A stretch of 64,000 bases of DNA, taken from positions 3,986,501 to 4,050,500 of the forward strand of contig CP051237.1 of NCBI GenBank assembly GCA_017794825.1, given 5' to 3'. The DNA is from Pararhizobium sp. GTDB lineage: Bacteria > Pseudomonadota > Alphaproteobacteria > Rhizobiales > Rhizobiaceae. The position numbers and the translations under genes are program-made. The notes beneath the pieces were generated by a model. The model was not told the origin of the DNA and did no database searches. It saw only the letters and a list, made by a program, of their open reading frames with translations. How positions within the stretch are numbered: the stretch's first letter is position 1; every line of letters starts with the position of its first letter. This document shows, one piece after another, positions 45,219-53,824 of this stretch.

Positions 45219-45258
45219 GTGACATCGACATGACATATCGGTGACAGAATGGTGACGG
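45219..45258 (-). promoter_or_regulatory. Pho box upstream of btaAB
   Basis: Four seven-base words stand at exactly 11-base intervals. On the plus strand they are GTGACAT (45219), ATGACAT (45230), GTGACAG (45241) and GTGACGG (45252). Read toward btaA they are CCGTCAC, CTGTCAC, ATGTCAT and ATGTCAC. Direct repeats of CTGTCAT type with 11-base phasing are the recognition pattern of PhoB, and four repeats make two dimer sites. The gene served, btaA, is a known phosphate-starvation gene in Sinorhizobium. Confidence 0.85.
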
Positions 45259-45463
45259 TGGGGTGGATGGGGGGTAGGAGGCTGATTTCAATTGGTGAAT
45301 TCTGGTGGCTTCATTTTTATGAGGTACAAAAAAAAGGCCGTCGTATTGTCAAATCAGTTGATAAGGCTCGGGAATCTCGAAAAGAGCGAATCAGCCAATC
45401 AGAGGCAGACCCAGCCTGTATAGAGCATCATAACTACTATGATGACTTAGGTGCTTTGCTCTA
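45259..45463. other. AT-richer spacer with no recognised gene
   Basis: Between the Pho box and the PIN gene the DNA becomes clearly AT-richer. It holds an A-run followed by GGCCG near 45327. One 72-codon plus-strand ORF spans 45249-45467, but it has no ribosome site and its sequence looks random. Nothing functional is seen. It probably marks the left edge of acquired DNA. Confidence 0.4.
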
Positions 45464-45997
45464 TTAAGCGAAATCCATGCTAGTCTGCGGATCTTCAGGT
45501 GGTAAATCCAGATCAACAGTGCGATATGCACTCAGTCCCGCTTGCCTAGCATATTTGATGACGTCATCATCATCTGAATAGACTGTTGTTGCGCCTTCAG
45601 CTTTGGCAATCGCCACAATCTGCCGGTCGAATTTCACTTTTCCTCGCGTCACGTTTGGATCTTTGGCATCGATGCGAATTCCGCCACGGTTAATGGCGTC
45701 TTCCATCGCGATAGCGGCTTCGATCGCCGCTTTTTGATCAAACGGTGCAATCCGAAAAACTGCTTGGCTATTCAAAATATCGAGGTACTTGTTCGTCGCA
45801 TCACCTGCATGAACGAGCAGTTCACTTAAGACTGGTGTTGGGATGACGATCTTTTCCTTGGCATTCGAAAGAACATCAACAAGATGACTAATGCGGGCCG
45901 ACGCATTCTTTACCACTTGATTTGTAGCTGTGTCGATTGGGGGTTTCGTTTTTGGATTGAGCAACAAGAGCAATACGGATGTGTCAAAAACAACCAT
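45464..45997 (-). CDS. PIN-domain protein, probable toxin nuclease
   Basis: A 177-residue PIN-fold protein. The first acidic residue is Asp5 in VVFDTSVLLLLLN, a second acid is in TPVLSELLVHAG, and a C-terminal acidic cluster lies in KFDRQIVAIAKAEGATTVYSDDDD. This is the usual metal-binding set of PIN ribonucleases. It is longer than a typical VapC (about 130 aa), with an insert around residues 20-50. Its start codon shares one base with the stop of the 252-aa gene, and it is last in a three-gene operon with an HTH protein. Confidence 0.82.
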   Translation of the reverse strand: MVVFDTSVLLLLLNPKTKPPIDTATNQVVKNASARISHLVDVLSNAKEKIVIPTPVLSELLVHAGDATNKYLDILNSQAVFRIAPFDQKAAIEAAIAMEDAINRGGIRIDAKDPNVTRGKVKFDRQIVAIAKAEGATTVYSDDDDVIKYARQAGLSAYRTVDLDLPPEDPQTSMDFA

Positions 45998-46755
45998 CAG
46001 TGAAGTTCGTCTTTGTGATCACGAAGTTCGCTCAGGGCTTCAAAGGGATCTTCCATATCCCGCCACTCGCTTCCTCCAGTATCGCGGAGGTTATCCACGA
46101 CGTCAGCGAGTTCTAAGTTCTGAAGAACATTAAAGCCTCGAACTTTGAAGCGCTTGAGTGTCCAGTTGCCGTCCTCCTCGCGCATCCAGCGGCCGACCCC
46201 AAGAAGCCTAATCGGCTCAAAGAAATGTAGTGCAAGTCTTCGGGCGGTCTCCCGATCTGTTTCGATACCCGTATATTTGATGCTACCATTTTGAAGCTGA
46301 ATGTGGATTGTTTGATCCGTTCCCGTAACACTGACTAAAACACCATCAAGCGTGCCCTCTTGTGTAAAGGGACCGTATTTAACCGGCTTTGGACGCTTTA
46401 CTCCAGGAAAATCAATGATTTGTGCTCTTTGGTTCGAGCCCTCATAGATATAACCTATAGCATTGTCGTCAGCGAGAAGCCGGTCAATCTCATCTCGCGC
46501 CCGCAACGCATCTTGGCTCGCCTCTCCTCTGCGAACACGATCCAGTTGATCAACAACCTTTGGGCATTCTTCTCTGTTTATTCGAACTACAAGCTGCGTA
46601 CTCCCAGCCTTCAACGTGCTGAAATGCACGCCATGCTCGTTTCCGAGCATCACGGCGAGAGCTTCCATATATTGTGCCAAACGTGCCATCGGAATTGTCG
46701 TTGGCGAATAAGCATCTATGTAGAGCGTGAGTATTTTTTCATCTTCCGAAGTCAT
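45997..46755 (-). CDS. Unknown protein in an HTH-PIN operon (252 aa)
   Basis: A 252-residue protein of no recognised family. The N-terminal half looks alpha/beta (ILTLYIDAYSPTTIPMARLA; ARLAQYMEALAVMLGN), with a basic, charged helix around residues 75-95. The C-terminal half has a beta-rich stretch with the pattern VTGTDQTIHIQLQNG and LLGVGRWMREEDGNWTLKRF, suggestive of a small barrel such as an OB-like nucleic-acid-binding fold. It overlaps both neighbours: ATGA with the HTH gene and one base with the PIN gene. The coupling suggests that the three proteins form one complex or regulatory unit. Confidence 0.6.
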   Translation of the reverse strand: MTSEDEKILTLYIDAYSPTTIPMARLAQYMEALAVMLGNEHGVHFSTLKAGSTQLVVRINREECPKVVDQLDRVRRGEASQDALRARDEIDRLLADDNAIGYIYEGSNQRAQIIDFPGVKRPKPVKYGPFTQEGTLDGVLVSVTGTDQTIHIQLQNGSIKYTGIETDRETARRLALHFFEPIRLLGVGRWMREEDGNWTLKRFKVRGFNVLQNLELADVVDNLRDTGGSEWRDMEDPFEALSELRDHKDELH

Positions 46756-47039
46756 CGTGTCACCTTATGCTCTAGACTGATTTGCAGCCTCGTGCCCGTG
46801 GCGGCTGCATACCGTTGAAGCGCCTTCATTGACGGATTGACGCGACCGCTTTCGAGTTTCGCTACGTAGGACTGGGAGGTCTGCATTTTTTCAGCAACCT
46901 GTTCCTGTGTCATATTTGCGTGCGATCTTGCCTTGATCAGTGTCTCAACAATCGAGAACTCATCCGCAAACGCTTCGTACTCTGAACGGATCTCCGGGTT
47001 CCCCAACAATTCTCTTTTCAGGTCATCAAGATTCTTCAA
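46752..47039 (-). CDS. XRE/HigA-like helix-turn-helix protein, probable antitoxin or regulator
   Basis: A 95-residue HTH protein. The HTH is MTQEQVAEKMQTSQSYVAKLE at about residues 43-63, followed by SGRVNPSMKALQRYAAATGT, typical of HigA-type antitoxins. The N-terminal 35 residues are acidic and helical. The start is a TTG at 47039 with CGGAG seven to eleven bases before it, and a stop codon just upstream rules out a longer protein. It is first in the operon and probably autoregulates it. Confidence 0.75.
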   Translation of the reverse strand: MKNLDDLKRELLGNPEIRSEYEAFADEFSIVETLIKARSHANMTQEQVAEKMQTSQSYVAKLESGRVNPSMKALQRYAAATGTRLQISLEHKVTR

Positions 47040-47115
47040 CCACTGCTCCGTCGTTCATAAATCTGAATTTACACGCTGGTAGTGCAGCAAAGGTTGTAAG
47101 GCAAATATTTTCTAC

Positions 47116-47136
47116 TGATAGATTAAAGATATATCA
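47116..47136. promoter_or_regulatory. Candidate operator of the HTH-PIN operon
   Basis: TGATA (47116-47120) and TATCA (47132-47136) form the ends of a 21-base imperfect dyad, matching at 14 of 21 positions, in the AT-rich leader 77 bases upstream of the HTH start. Its position suits autoregulation, but the match is modest. Confidence 0.3.
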
Positions 47137-47150
47137 AATATGACATAATT

Positions 47151-50100
47151 TCAATCCACCCCATACCCTCCGGAAGTCGGCGTCGTCAGGATTACCGCCT
47201 CGCCGGCTTCGAGCTCCGTCTGATCGCAGGCCTTCAGTTCCTCGACGCTGCCGTCGAGACGACGGACTTCCGTCTTGCCGACCTGGCCGTCGCCGCCGCC
47301 GTCCAGGCCCTGCGGAGGCCTGTTGCGGTGGGACGACAGGATCGCGCACTCCATTTTTTCCAGGAAACGGATGGTGCGCCGGGTGCCGTCGCCGGCGTTG
47401 AAGGCGCCGCGGCCGCCCGAGCCCTCCCGGACGCGGAAATCCTCCAGCAGCACGGGAAAGCGCATTTCCAGGATTTCCGGGTCGGTGAGCCGTGAATTGG
47501 TCATGTGGACGTGCACGCCAGAGGTTCCGGCAAAGCCGCGGCCATTGTTCATCCGGCCCGCCGGGGAACCGGAACAGATCGTCTCGTAATACTGATAGCG
47601 GTTGTTGCCGAAGGTGAGATTGTTCATCGTGCCCTGGCTGTTGGCGAGCGCGCCGAGCGCGCCGAAGATGGCGTTGGTGACGTGCTGCGACGTCTCGACG
47701 TTGCCGGCGACGACGGCGGCCGGCCAGGAGGGCTTCAGCATGCAGTCGTCCGGCAACACGATGTTGATCGGCCGCAGGCAGCCGGCGTTCATCGGGATCG
47801 AGCCTTCGACCATGACCCGGAAACAGTAGAGCACGGCGGCGCGCGTGACCGGTTCCGGCGCGTTGAAATTGTTCTTCATGACCGGCGACGTGCCGGTGAA
47901 GTCGACCGTCGCCGTGCGCTCTTCCCGATTGACGCTGATCTTCACCTTGATGACCTGGCCGGTGTCGGTCGGATATTCGTACTCGCAGTCGGAGAGCGCG
48001 TCGATGACTTCGCGCACGCTTTCGGCGGCGTTGTCCTGGACGTGACCCATATAGGCCTGAACGACGTCGAGGCCGAAATCGGCGACCATCCTGTGCAGCT
48101 CGGCGATCCCCTTTTCGTTCGCGGCGATCTGGGCTTTCAGGTCCGCCACGTTCTGGAACGTGTTGCGGGCGGGGTAGGGATGGTCGGTCAGAAGGTCGAC
48201 CAGTTCCTTCTCGCGGAAGCGGCCCTGATCGACGATCAGGAAATTGTCGATCAGCACGCCTTCCTCGTCGACGGTCGTCGCAAGCGGCGTCATGGAGCCG
48301 GGCGCCGTGCCGCCGATGTCGGCATGGTGTCCGCGCGAGGCGGTGTAGAAGAGGATTTCTTCGCCGGCCTTGTCGAAGAGCGGCGTCACCACGGTGATGT
48401 CGGGCAGGTGGGTGCCGCCGTTGTAGGGCGCGTTGAGCGCAAAGACGTCGCCCGGTCTTATCTTTCCCTTGTTCAGCCGGATCACGGTTTCGACCGAGCG
48501 GTCCATGGAGCCGAGATGCACGGGCATGTGCGGCGCATTGGCGACCAACGCTCCGCTGCTGTCGAAGACGGCGCAGGAGAAGTCGAGCCGCTCCTTGATA
48601 TTGACGGAATGGGCGGTGTTCTGCAGCGTCACGCCCATCTGCTCGGCGATCGACATGAAGAGGTTGTTGAAGACTTCGAGCAGGATCGGATCGGCCTGCC
48701 TTGTGCCGATCGCCTGCTGCCGCTGCTTCTTTTCGCGGCGGCGCATGACGACATGATTGTAGGCGTTGATTTCGGCCTGCCAGCCGGGCTCGACGACAAT
48801 CGTCTGGTTTTTCTCGATGATAAGGGCCGGCCCGGCGAGCCGGGCGCCCGGAGATAGTTCGTCGTGCCGAACGATCTCGGCGTCATGCCACTCGCCGCCG
48901 GAAAAGACCGGCCGGGCCCGGTCTGACGCGATGTCGCGCGGCGCCATTTCCTGTTCGGTCTCTGCTGCGCTCGAGCCACGCGTTTCGGTTGCTTCCACGG
49001 CGACGGCTTCCACCACCACAGGCTTGGCGTCGTAAATGAAGCCGAACTGCGCCTTGTGGGCGGTTTCAAAGGCGCTGCGGGCGTCCGGGAAGGAGCGGCT
49101 CGAAAAATCCACGGGCAGGGCGGTGTCCGTTCCGTCGTAGCGCAGATGCAGTTGCGGTCGCCAGCGCATGTCCTGATCGGCGACGCCCTGCGCGCGCAGT
49201 TCGGCCGCGGTTTCACCGGACAGGCGTTCGACGAGCGCCTCCACATCGGCGACGGAGCTTTCGTCCAGCGGCTTGACCAGCGCCTGCTGGCGCGTGGAAA
49301 AGAGGCTTGCGAGGCCTATGCCGTACGCGGAAAGCAGGCCCGAGAAGGGGTGAATGAGGATCGCCTCCATGCCCAGCGCGTCGGCCACGAGACAGGCGTG
49401 CTGCCCGCCGGCGCCGCCGAAGCAGTTGAGCAGGTACTTCGTCACGTCATAGCCGCGCTGCACGGAGATCTTCTTGATGGCGTTCGCCATGTTCTCGACG
49501 GCGATCGTAATGAAGCCCTCGGCGATCTCCTCCGGCGACTTGCCGTCTCCGATACTTTGCGCCAGTTCGGCGAAACGGTTGGCCACGACGTCGCTGTCGA
49601 GGGGCTGGTCCTGGTCTGGACCGAAGATCGCGGGGAAGAAATCCGGCTGCAGCTTGCCGAGCATGACATTGGCGTCCGTCACGGCCAACGGTCCGCCGCG
49701 ACGATAGCAGGCCGGGCCCGGATCGGCGCCCGCGGAATCCGGTCCCGCCTGGAACCGGCCGGACTCATAGTGAAGAACCGAGCCGCCGCCGGCGGCCACG
49801 GTGTGGATATCCATCATCGGGGCGCGGATGCGCACCCCCGCAACTTCGGTGTCGAAGGCGCGTTCGTAGCGGCCGTTATAGTGCGCCACATCCGTCGAGG
49901 TGCCGCCCATGTCGAAGCCGATGACGCGTTCGAAGCCGGCCAGCGCGGCTGTCTCGACCATGCCGACGACGCCGCCGGCGGGGCCGGAAAGGATGGCGTC
50001 TTTTCCCTGAAACAGCTTCGCGGTTGTCAGGCCGCCCGAGGACATCATGAATTTCAGGGTCGGGGTGTCGTCCGAATGCGCCGCGCCGGCGCCGAGTTCG

Positions 50101-50783
50101 CTTGCGACCTCGTTCACATAGCGCCGCAGGATGGGCGAGAGGTAGGCGTCGACCACCGTCGTGTCGCCCCGTCCAACGAGCTTGGCGAGCGGCGAGACCT
50201 CGTGGCTGACGGAAACCTGCGAAAAGCCGATCTCGCGGGCAATGTCGGCGACAGTCCTTTCATGGTCCGGATAGTTCCAGGAATGCATGAAGACGATGGC
50301 GACCGCATCGATGCCGTCGCGATAGGCCTTTTCGAGCTCGGGCCGGATCGCCGCGGCGTCCGGCGCCGCCTCGATCGCGCCGTCGGCGCGCACCCGTTCA
50401 TCGATCTCGACGACGCGTTCGTAGAGCTGTTCCGGCAGGACGATTTCCTTGGCGAAGATGTCCGGCCGCGCCTGGTAGGCGATGCGCAGCGCGTCGCGAA
50501 AGCCTTTCGTGATGACGAGGAGCGTGCGATCGCCCTTGCGCTCCAGCAGCGCATTGGTGGCGACGGTCGTGCCCATTTTCACGTCGCCGATCGCGCCGGA
50601 GGGAATGGGATCGTCGGGGCCTGCGCCGATGAGGTCGCGGATTCCCTTGATAGCGGCGTCTCGATAGGCTTGCGGGTTCTCCGACAGGAGTTTCTTCTGG
50701 ATCAGCTGTCCATCCGGCGACCGACCGATGACGTCGGTGAACGTGCCGCCGCGGTCGATCCAGAATTCCCACTTTTGCGCCAT
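47151..50783 (-). CDS. 5-Oxoprolinase-type fused HyuA-HyuB protein
   Basis: A 1210-residue single-chain ATP-dependent oxoprolinase/hydantoinase. The HyuA half (residues 1 to about 690) has FWIDRGGTFTDVIGRSPDG, GTTVATNALLERKGDR and GFDMGGTSTDVAHY. The HyuB half (about 715-1210) has FALNAPYNGGTHLPDITVV and the C-terminal LTTPTSGGYGVD. Length and order match the eukaryote-like 5-oxoprolinase that opens pyroglutamate to glutamate. It is the only fused copy in the window; a split A+B system with an extra B lies at 16940-24212. Confidence 0.9.
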   Translation of the reverse strand: MAQKWEFWIDRGGTFTDVIGRSPDGQLIQKKLLSENPQAYRDAAIKGIRDLIGAGPDDPIPSGAIGDVKMGTTVATNALLERKGDRTLLVITKGFRDALRIAYQARPDIFAKEIVLPEQLYERVVEIDERVRADGAIEAAPDAAAIRPELEKAYRDGIDAVAIVFMHSWNYPDHERTVADIAREIGFSQVSVSHEVSPLAKLVGRGDTTVVDAYLSPILRRYVNEVASELGAGAAHSDDTPTLKFMMSSGGLTTAKLFQGKDAILSGPAGGVVGMVETAALAGFERVIGFDMGGTSTDVAHYNGRYERAFDTEVAGVRIRAPMMDIHTVAAGGGSVLHYESGRFQAGPDSAGADPGPACYRRGGPLAVTDANVMLGKLQPDFFPAIFGPDQDQPLDSDVVANRFAELAQSIGDGKSPEEIAEGFITIAVENMANAIKKISVQRGYDVTKYLLNCFGGAGGQHACLVADALGMEAILIHPFSGLLSAYGIGLASLFSTRQQALVKPLDESSVADVEALVERLSGETAAELRAQGVADQDMRWRPQLHLRYDGTDTALPVDFSSRSFPDARSAFETAHKAQFGFIYDAKPVVVEAVAVEATETRGSSAAETEQEMAPRDIASDRARPVFSGGEWHDAEIVRHDELSPGARLAGPALIIEKNQTIVVEPGWQAEINAYNHVVMRRREKKQRQQAIGTRQADPILLEVFNNLFMSIAEQMGVTLQNTAHSVNIKERLDFSCAVFDSSGALVANAPHMPVHLGSMDRSVETVIRLNKGKIRPGDVFALNAPYNGGTHLPDITVVTPLFDKAGEEILFYTASRGHHADIGGTAPGSMTPLATTVDEEGVLIDNFLIVDQGRFREKELVDLLTDHPYPARNTFQNVADLKAQIAANEKGIAELHRMVADFGLDVVQAYMGHVQDNAAESVREVIDALSDCEYEYPTDTGQVIKVKISVNREERTATVDFTGTSPVMKNNFNAPEPVTRAAVLYCFRVMVEGSIPMNAGCLRPINIVLPDDCMLKPSWPAAVVAGNVETSQHVTNAIFGALGALANSQGTMNNLTFGNNRYQYYETICSGSPAGRMNNGRGFAGTSGVHVHMTNSRLTDPEILEMRFPVLLEDFRVREGSGGRGAFNAGDGTRRTIRFLEKMECAILSSHRNRPPQGLDGGGDGQVGKTEVRRLDGSVEELKACDQTELEAGEAVILTTPTSGGYGVD

Positions 50784-50922
50784 GTCGCTTGTCCTTTCGC
50801 AGCCATCGGGAGGAGAATTGATCGCCTCGAACCGTGCATAGCCGCCGGCGCCCGCCGAGGCAATTGCGCGCGCGCGTTGTGCGACACTCGCATTGCAGTG
50901 CGAAATCGTCTAAACAGCGCAC

Positions 50923-51633
50923 ATGTCCATCTTTTCGAAACTTGGCGAGTTGATCGGCAACGCCACGTCCGGCGCTTTGTCCAGCGTTATCGAGGTCGTG
51001 CGCACGGCCCTGGAAGGGGATCCCGAAACCCGGCGGCGCGTGGCGTTTTCGATCGCGATGATTGCGCTTTCGGCCAAGATGGCGAAAGCCGACGGGGTGG
51101 TGACGCCAGACGAGGTCATCGCGTTCAGAGACATATTCGAGATTTCCGAAAGCGAATCGCGGAACGTCTCCAGGCTCTACAATCTCGCCAAGCAGGATAT
51201 CGCCGGATTCGAGAGCTACGCCGCGCGCATGGCGCAAATGTGCGGCTCCGGCGAAGCAAATTGCCTGGTGCTGGAAGACATTATCGACGGCCTTTTCCAT
51301 ATTGCGAAGGCGGACGGCGTCATTCACGAGAAGGAAATGGCTTTTCTCCTGCGCGTCGCCGAGATTTTCAGGATCGACGAAGAACGGTTCGACCAGATTG
51401 TCGCGCGACACAGCTATGAATCGGCGCGGGATCCTTACGCCGTGTTGGGCGTGACGAAAGACACGCCGTTCGAGGAGATCCGGCGGCGCTATCGGCGCCT
51501 GGCCGCCGACAGCCATCCGGACCGGCTGACGGCGCGCGGCGTTCCCGAGGAGTTCCTGGCGATCGCCAACGACCGGATGAGCGCGCTCAACACGGCCTTC
51601 GCCGAGATCGAGAAGGAGCGCAAGGCCGCATGA
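50923..51633 (+). CDS. TerB-like/DnaJ-domain co-chaperone (DjlA family)
   Basis: A 236-residue protein with a TerB-like helical domain (about 30-160; IALSAKMAKADGVVTPDEV and a second copy IAKADGVIHEKE) and a C-terminal J domain (about 165-230) with the essential HPD in AADSHPDRL. It would stimulate DnaK ATPase. Unlike E. coli DjlA, no N-terminal membrane helix is evident. It overlaps the following amidase gene by four bases (ATGA), a pairing conserved in rhizobia. Confidence 0.9.
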   Translation: MSIFSKLGELIGNATSGALSSVIEVVRTALEGDPETRRRVAFSIAMIALSAKMAKADGVVTPDEVIAFRDIFEISESESRNVSRLYNLAKQDIAGFESYAARMAQMCGSGEANCLVLEDIIDGLFHIAKADGVIHEKEMAFLLRVAEIFRIDEERFDQIVARHSYESARDPYAVLGVTKDTPFEEIRRRYRRLAADSHPDRLTARGVPEEFLAIANDRMSALNTAFAEIEKERKAA

Positions 51634-52409
51634 CGGCCGCTCCCGGGGTTTCGTTCGCGGCGGATTTTCCGGACGCCGAGGTTTGCCCGTCTCCGAATTT
51701 CGGGGAGAGGGCGGACGGAAAATCCGTGGACATGATCATCCTTCACTATACCGGCATGGAATTGGCGGAAAAAGCGCAAGCCTGGCTATGCAATCCGCAA
51801 TCGCAGGTGTCTTCGCACTATCTGGTTCACGAGGACGGCCGCGTCGTTCAGATGGTTCCAGAGACCAAACGGGCCTGGCACGCCGGCCGAAGCTTCTGGC
51901 GCGGAGAGACGGACATCAACTCGCGATCGATCGGTATAGAGATTGCCAATCCGGGCCACGCCTACGATTATCCGGAATTTACCGAGGATCAAATTCGTTC
52001 GGTTATCGAACTATGTCGTAAATGTGTCGCAAAGTGGGCGATCCCGGCTTATCGTGTCCTTGGACACAGCGATGTCGCGCCGGGCAGAAAGGTCGATCCC
52101 GGGGAAAAATTCCCCTGGAGTTCACTTTTCGACGCCGGAATAGGACATTGGGTCGATCCGTCGCGGGCCGTCGGCGGGCGTTTCCTGCAGGCGGGCGACC
52201 GGGGTCAGCCTGTCGAAGCGTTTCAGGCGATGCTTTCGCTTTACGGCTACAATGCTGAAGTTACAGGCGAATTCGACGAAAACCTGCGCGCGGTCGTATA
52301 CGCGTTTCAGCAGCATTTCCGGCCGTCGAAGGTCGATGGAGTGGCGGACGCCGCAACGATCGAAACGCTCTACAGACTGACTGCAGCCCTGCCGTCCATG
52401 GCGAAATAA
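51630..52409 (+). CDS. N-acetylmuramoyl-L-alanine amidase (AmpD/AmiD-like) with PG-binding domain
   Basis: A 259-residue amidase_2 zinc enzyme that cuts the MurNAc-L-alanine bond. Zinc ligands are in MIILHYTGM (His) and VLGHSDVAPGRKVDPG (His and Asp), with the catalytic Glu probably in IGIEIANPGH. A PG_binding_1 domain occupies about residues 185-255. There is no clear signal peptide, so it may act on cytoplasmic anhydro-muropeptides as AmpD does, though a wall-binding domain is unusual for that role. It is translationally coupled to the DnaJ-domain gene. Confidence 0.88.
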   Translation: MTAAPGVSFAADFPDAEVCPSPNFGERADGKSVDMIILHYTGMELAEKAQAWLCNPQSQVSSHYLVHEDGRVVQMVPETKRAWHAGRSFWRGETDINSRSIGIEIANPGHAYDYPEFTEDQIRSVIELCRKCVAKWAIPAYRVLGHSDVAPGRKVDPGEKFPWSSLFDAGIGHWVDPSRAVGGRFLQAGDRGQPVEAFQAMLSLYGYNAEVTGEFDENLRAVVYAFQQHFRPSKVDGVADAATIETLYRLTAALPSMAK

Positions 52410-52507
52410 GCGTCGGAATCGCGTCAATCCGCAAGTCCGATTACCGCATGTAACACAAGTTGAACGCGCCGCCACCATTCCCGGAAAATCTCCACTAGAA
52501 CCACCAG

Positions 52508-52553
52508 CGCAAACCTGCAGCCGCCATGGGGTTTTGCGTTGGCGGCTTTTTTT
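52508..52553 (+). terminator. Terminator overlapping an alternative hairpin
   Basis: AGCCGCCA (52519-52526) pairs with TGGCGGCT (52540-52547), followed by seven T residues: a standard intrinsic terminator about 110 bases after the amidase stop codon. A second stem, CGCAAACC (52508-52515) with GGTTTTGCG (52530-52538, one bulge), encloses the 5' arm of the terminator in its loop. The two pairings cannot form together as simple hairpins, so an attenuator-like switch or a small RNA 3' end is possible. Confidence 0.65.
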
Positions 52554-52614
52554 GTTGTCTGGAAGCCGGTCGCTGGAGGATCCCGGGTTTCCGACTTTTG
52601 ATCTGGAGTCGTGA

Positions 52615-53160
52615 ATGAAAAAGTACCGAGTGCTCGCGTTAGCGGTGTGTTGTGTTCTGGCGGTGTCGATGGGAAGCGCCGCCTATGCCGGAGACGCCAA
52701 AAAGGAAGAGAAGAATACCCCTACTCTCGCATCGATCGGCAAAGCATTGAACAATGCGCTTCAGCCGAAGACTGAAGAAACCAAGAAGTTCAGCAGCAAT
52801 TACAGCAATCTGATCAGGGCGCATGCAAAACGCGAAGGCGTTCCCGTCGATCTTGCGCACGCCGTGGTGAAGGTTGAGAGCAATTTCAACGCCAAGGCTC
52901 GTGGCAGCGCCGGCGAAATCGGCCTGATGCAGATCAAGCTGCAGACCGCGCGCGGCATGGGCTACAAGGGGTCGAAGGCCGGTCTGTACGATCCGGACAC
53001 CAACCTGAAATACGGAATGAAGTATCTCGGCGGCGCCCACAAGCTTTCCGGCGGAGACACCTGCGGCACGATCCTGCGCTACAACGCCGGACATGCGGCC
53101 AAGCGGATGAACAAGATTTCCGCCGGCTACTGCTCCAAGGTGAAGAATATCCTCGGCTGA
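52615..53160 (+). CDS. Lytic transglycosylase, SLT domain
   Basis: A 181-residue exported murein hydrolase. The signal peptide is residues 1-25 (VLALAVCCVLAVSMGSAAYA). The SLT domain starts near residue 65, with the catalytic Glu in AVVKVESNFNAKARGSAGEIGLMQIK and the closing motif TILRYNAGH. It is a compact, single-domain version. It is separated from the amidase gene by the terminator at 52508-52553 and lies just before rnpB. Confidence 0.9.
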   Translation: MKKYRVLALAVCCVLAVSMGSAAYAGDAKKEEKNTPTLASIGKALNNALQPKTEETKKFSSNYSNLIRAHAKREGVPVDLAHAVVKVESNFNAKARGSAGEIGLMQIKLQTARGMGYKGSKAGLYDPDTNLKYGMKYLGGAHKLSGGDTCGTILRYNAGHAAKRMNKISAGYCSKVKNILG

Positions 53161-53226
53161 TATCCCCTTATCGGTGCGCTTGACGCCGGGACTGGTCAAG
53201 CGACGCAGTCTCGGCTATCAGGAAGC

Positions 53227-53645
53227 CGTCAGCCGGCCGGGCAACCGCGCTTCGGACTTCGGTTCGCGGTGAGGAAAGTCCGGGCTCCACGGAAACACGG
53301 TGCCGGATAACATCCGGCGGGGGCGACCCCAGGGAAAGTGCCACAGAAAGCAAACCGCCCCGCCTGTATTCCGGTCCTGTCGCGGACCTGAATGCCGGCG
53401 GGGTAAGGGTGAAAGGGTGGGGTAAGAGCCCACCGCGTTGCTGGCAACAGGAACGGCATTGCAAACCCCACCGGGAGCAAGACCGAATAGGGGTGGCGAG
53501 GACGCAAGTCCGGGCCCGTTTCCGGGTCGTCGCCCGGGTTGGTCGCTAGAGGCAGGATGCAAATCCTGTCCCAGAGGAATGGTTGCCACGCAATTCCATA
53601 TTCATGGCGTTGCCATACAGAACCCGGCTTACAGGCCGGCTGACG
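53227..53645 (+). ncRNA. rnpB: RNase P RNA, bacterial type A
   Basis: This is the catalytic RNA that matures the 5' ends of tRNAs. The universally conserved 5' core GAGGAAAGTCCGGGCTCC is at 53271-53288. The matching 3' core is AGAGGAATGGTTGCCAC near 53573-53589, followed by ACAGAACCCGGCTTACAGGC near 53617-53636. Helix P1 is formed by GTCAGCCGGCC (53228-53238) and GGCCGGCTGAC (53634-53644), with one more C-G pair outside. The length of about 419 bases is normal. The exact transcript ends are estimated from P1. Confidence 0.95.
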
Positions 53646-53824
53646 CTTTCTTTTCGTGAATGCCCCTGGTGTGACGGATTTGAGGTTCCTCATAAACTCG
53701 CAGCACCATCGTGCGAGAACCGTAAATCCGAAAACCTCACTCGTCCCTACACTCACTCTCGCACAACTTCGTGCTTTCCAGAGGCGTCACAACGCCGCAA
53801 AACGGTGTGGGAGACGGCGTTCCG

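Noticed and set aside
45249..45467. A 72-codon ORF next to the PIN gene
   Set aside because: It starts within the Pho box and has no ribosome site or recognisable pattern.
49056..51419. A 787-codon plus-strand frame opposite the fused oxoprolinase
   Set aside because: It is antisense to a 1210-residue protein with full HyuA and HyuB domains, and it runs into the unrelated TerB-DnaJ gene.
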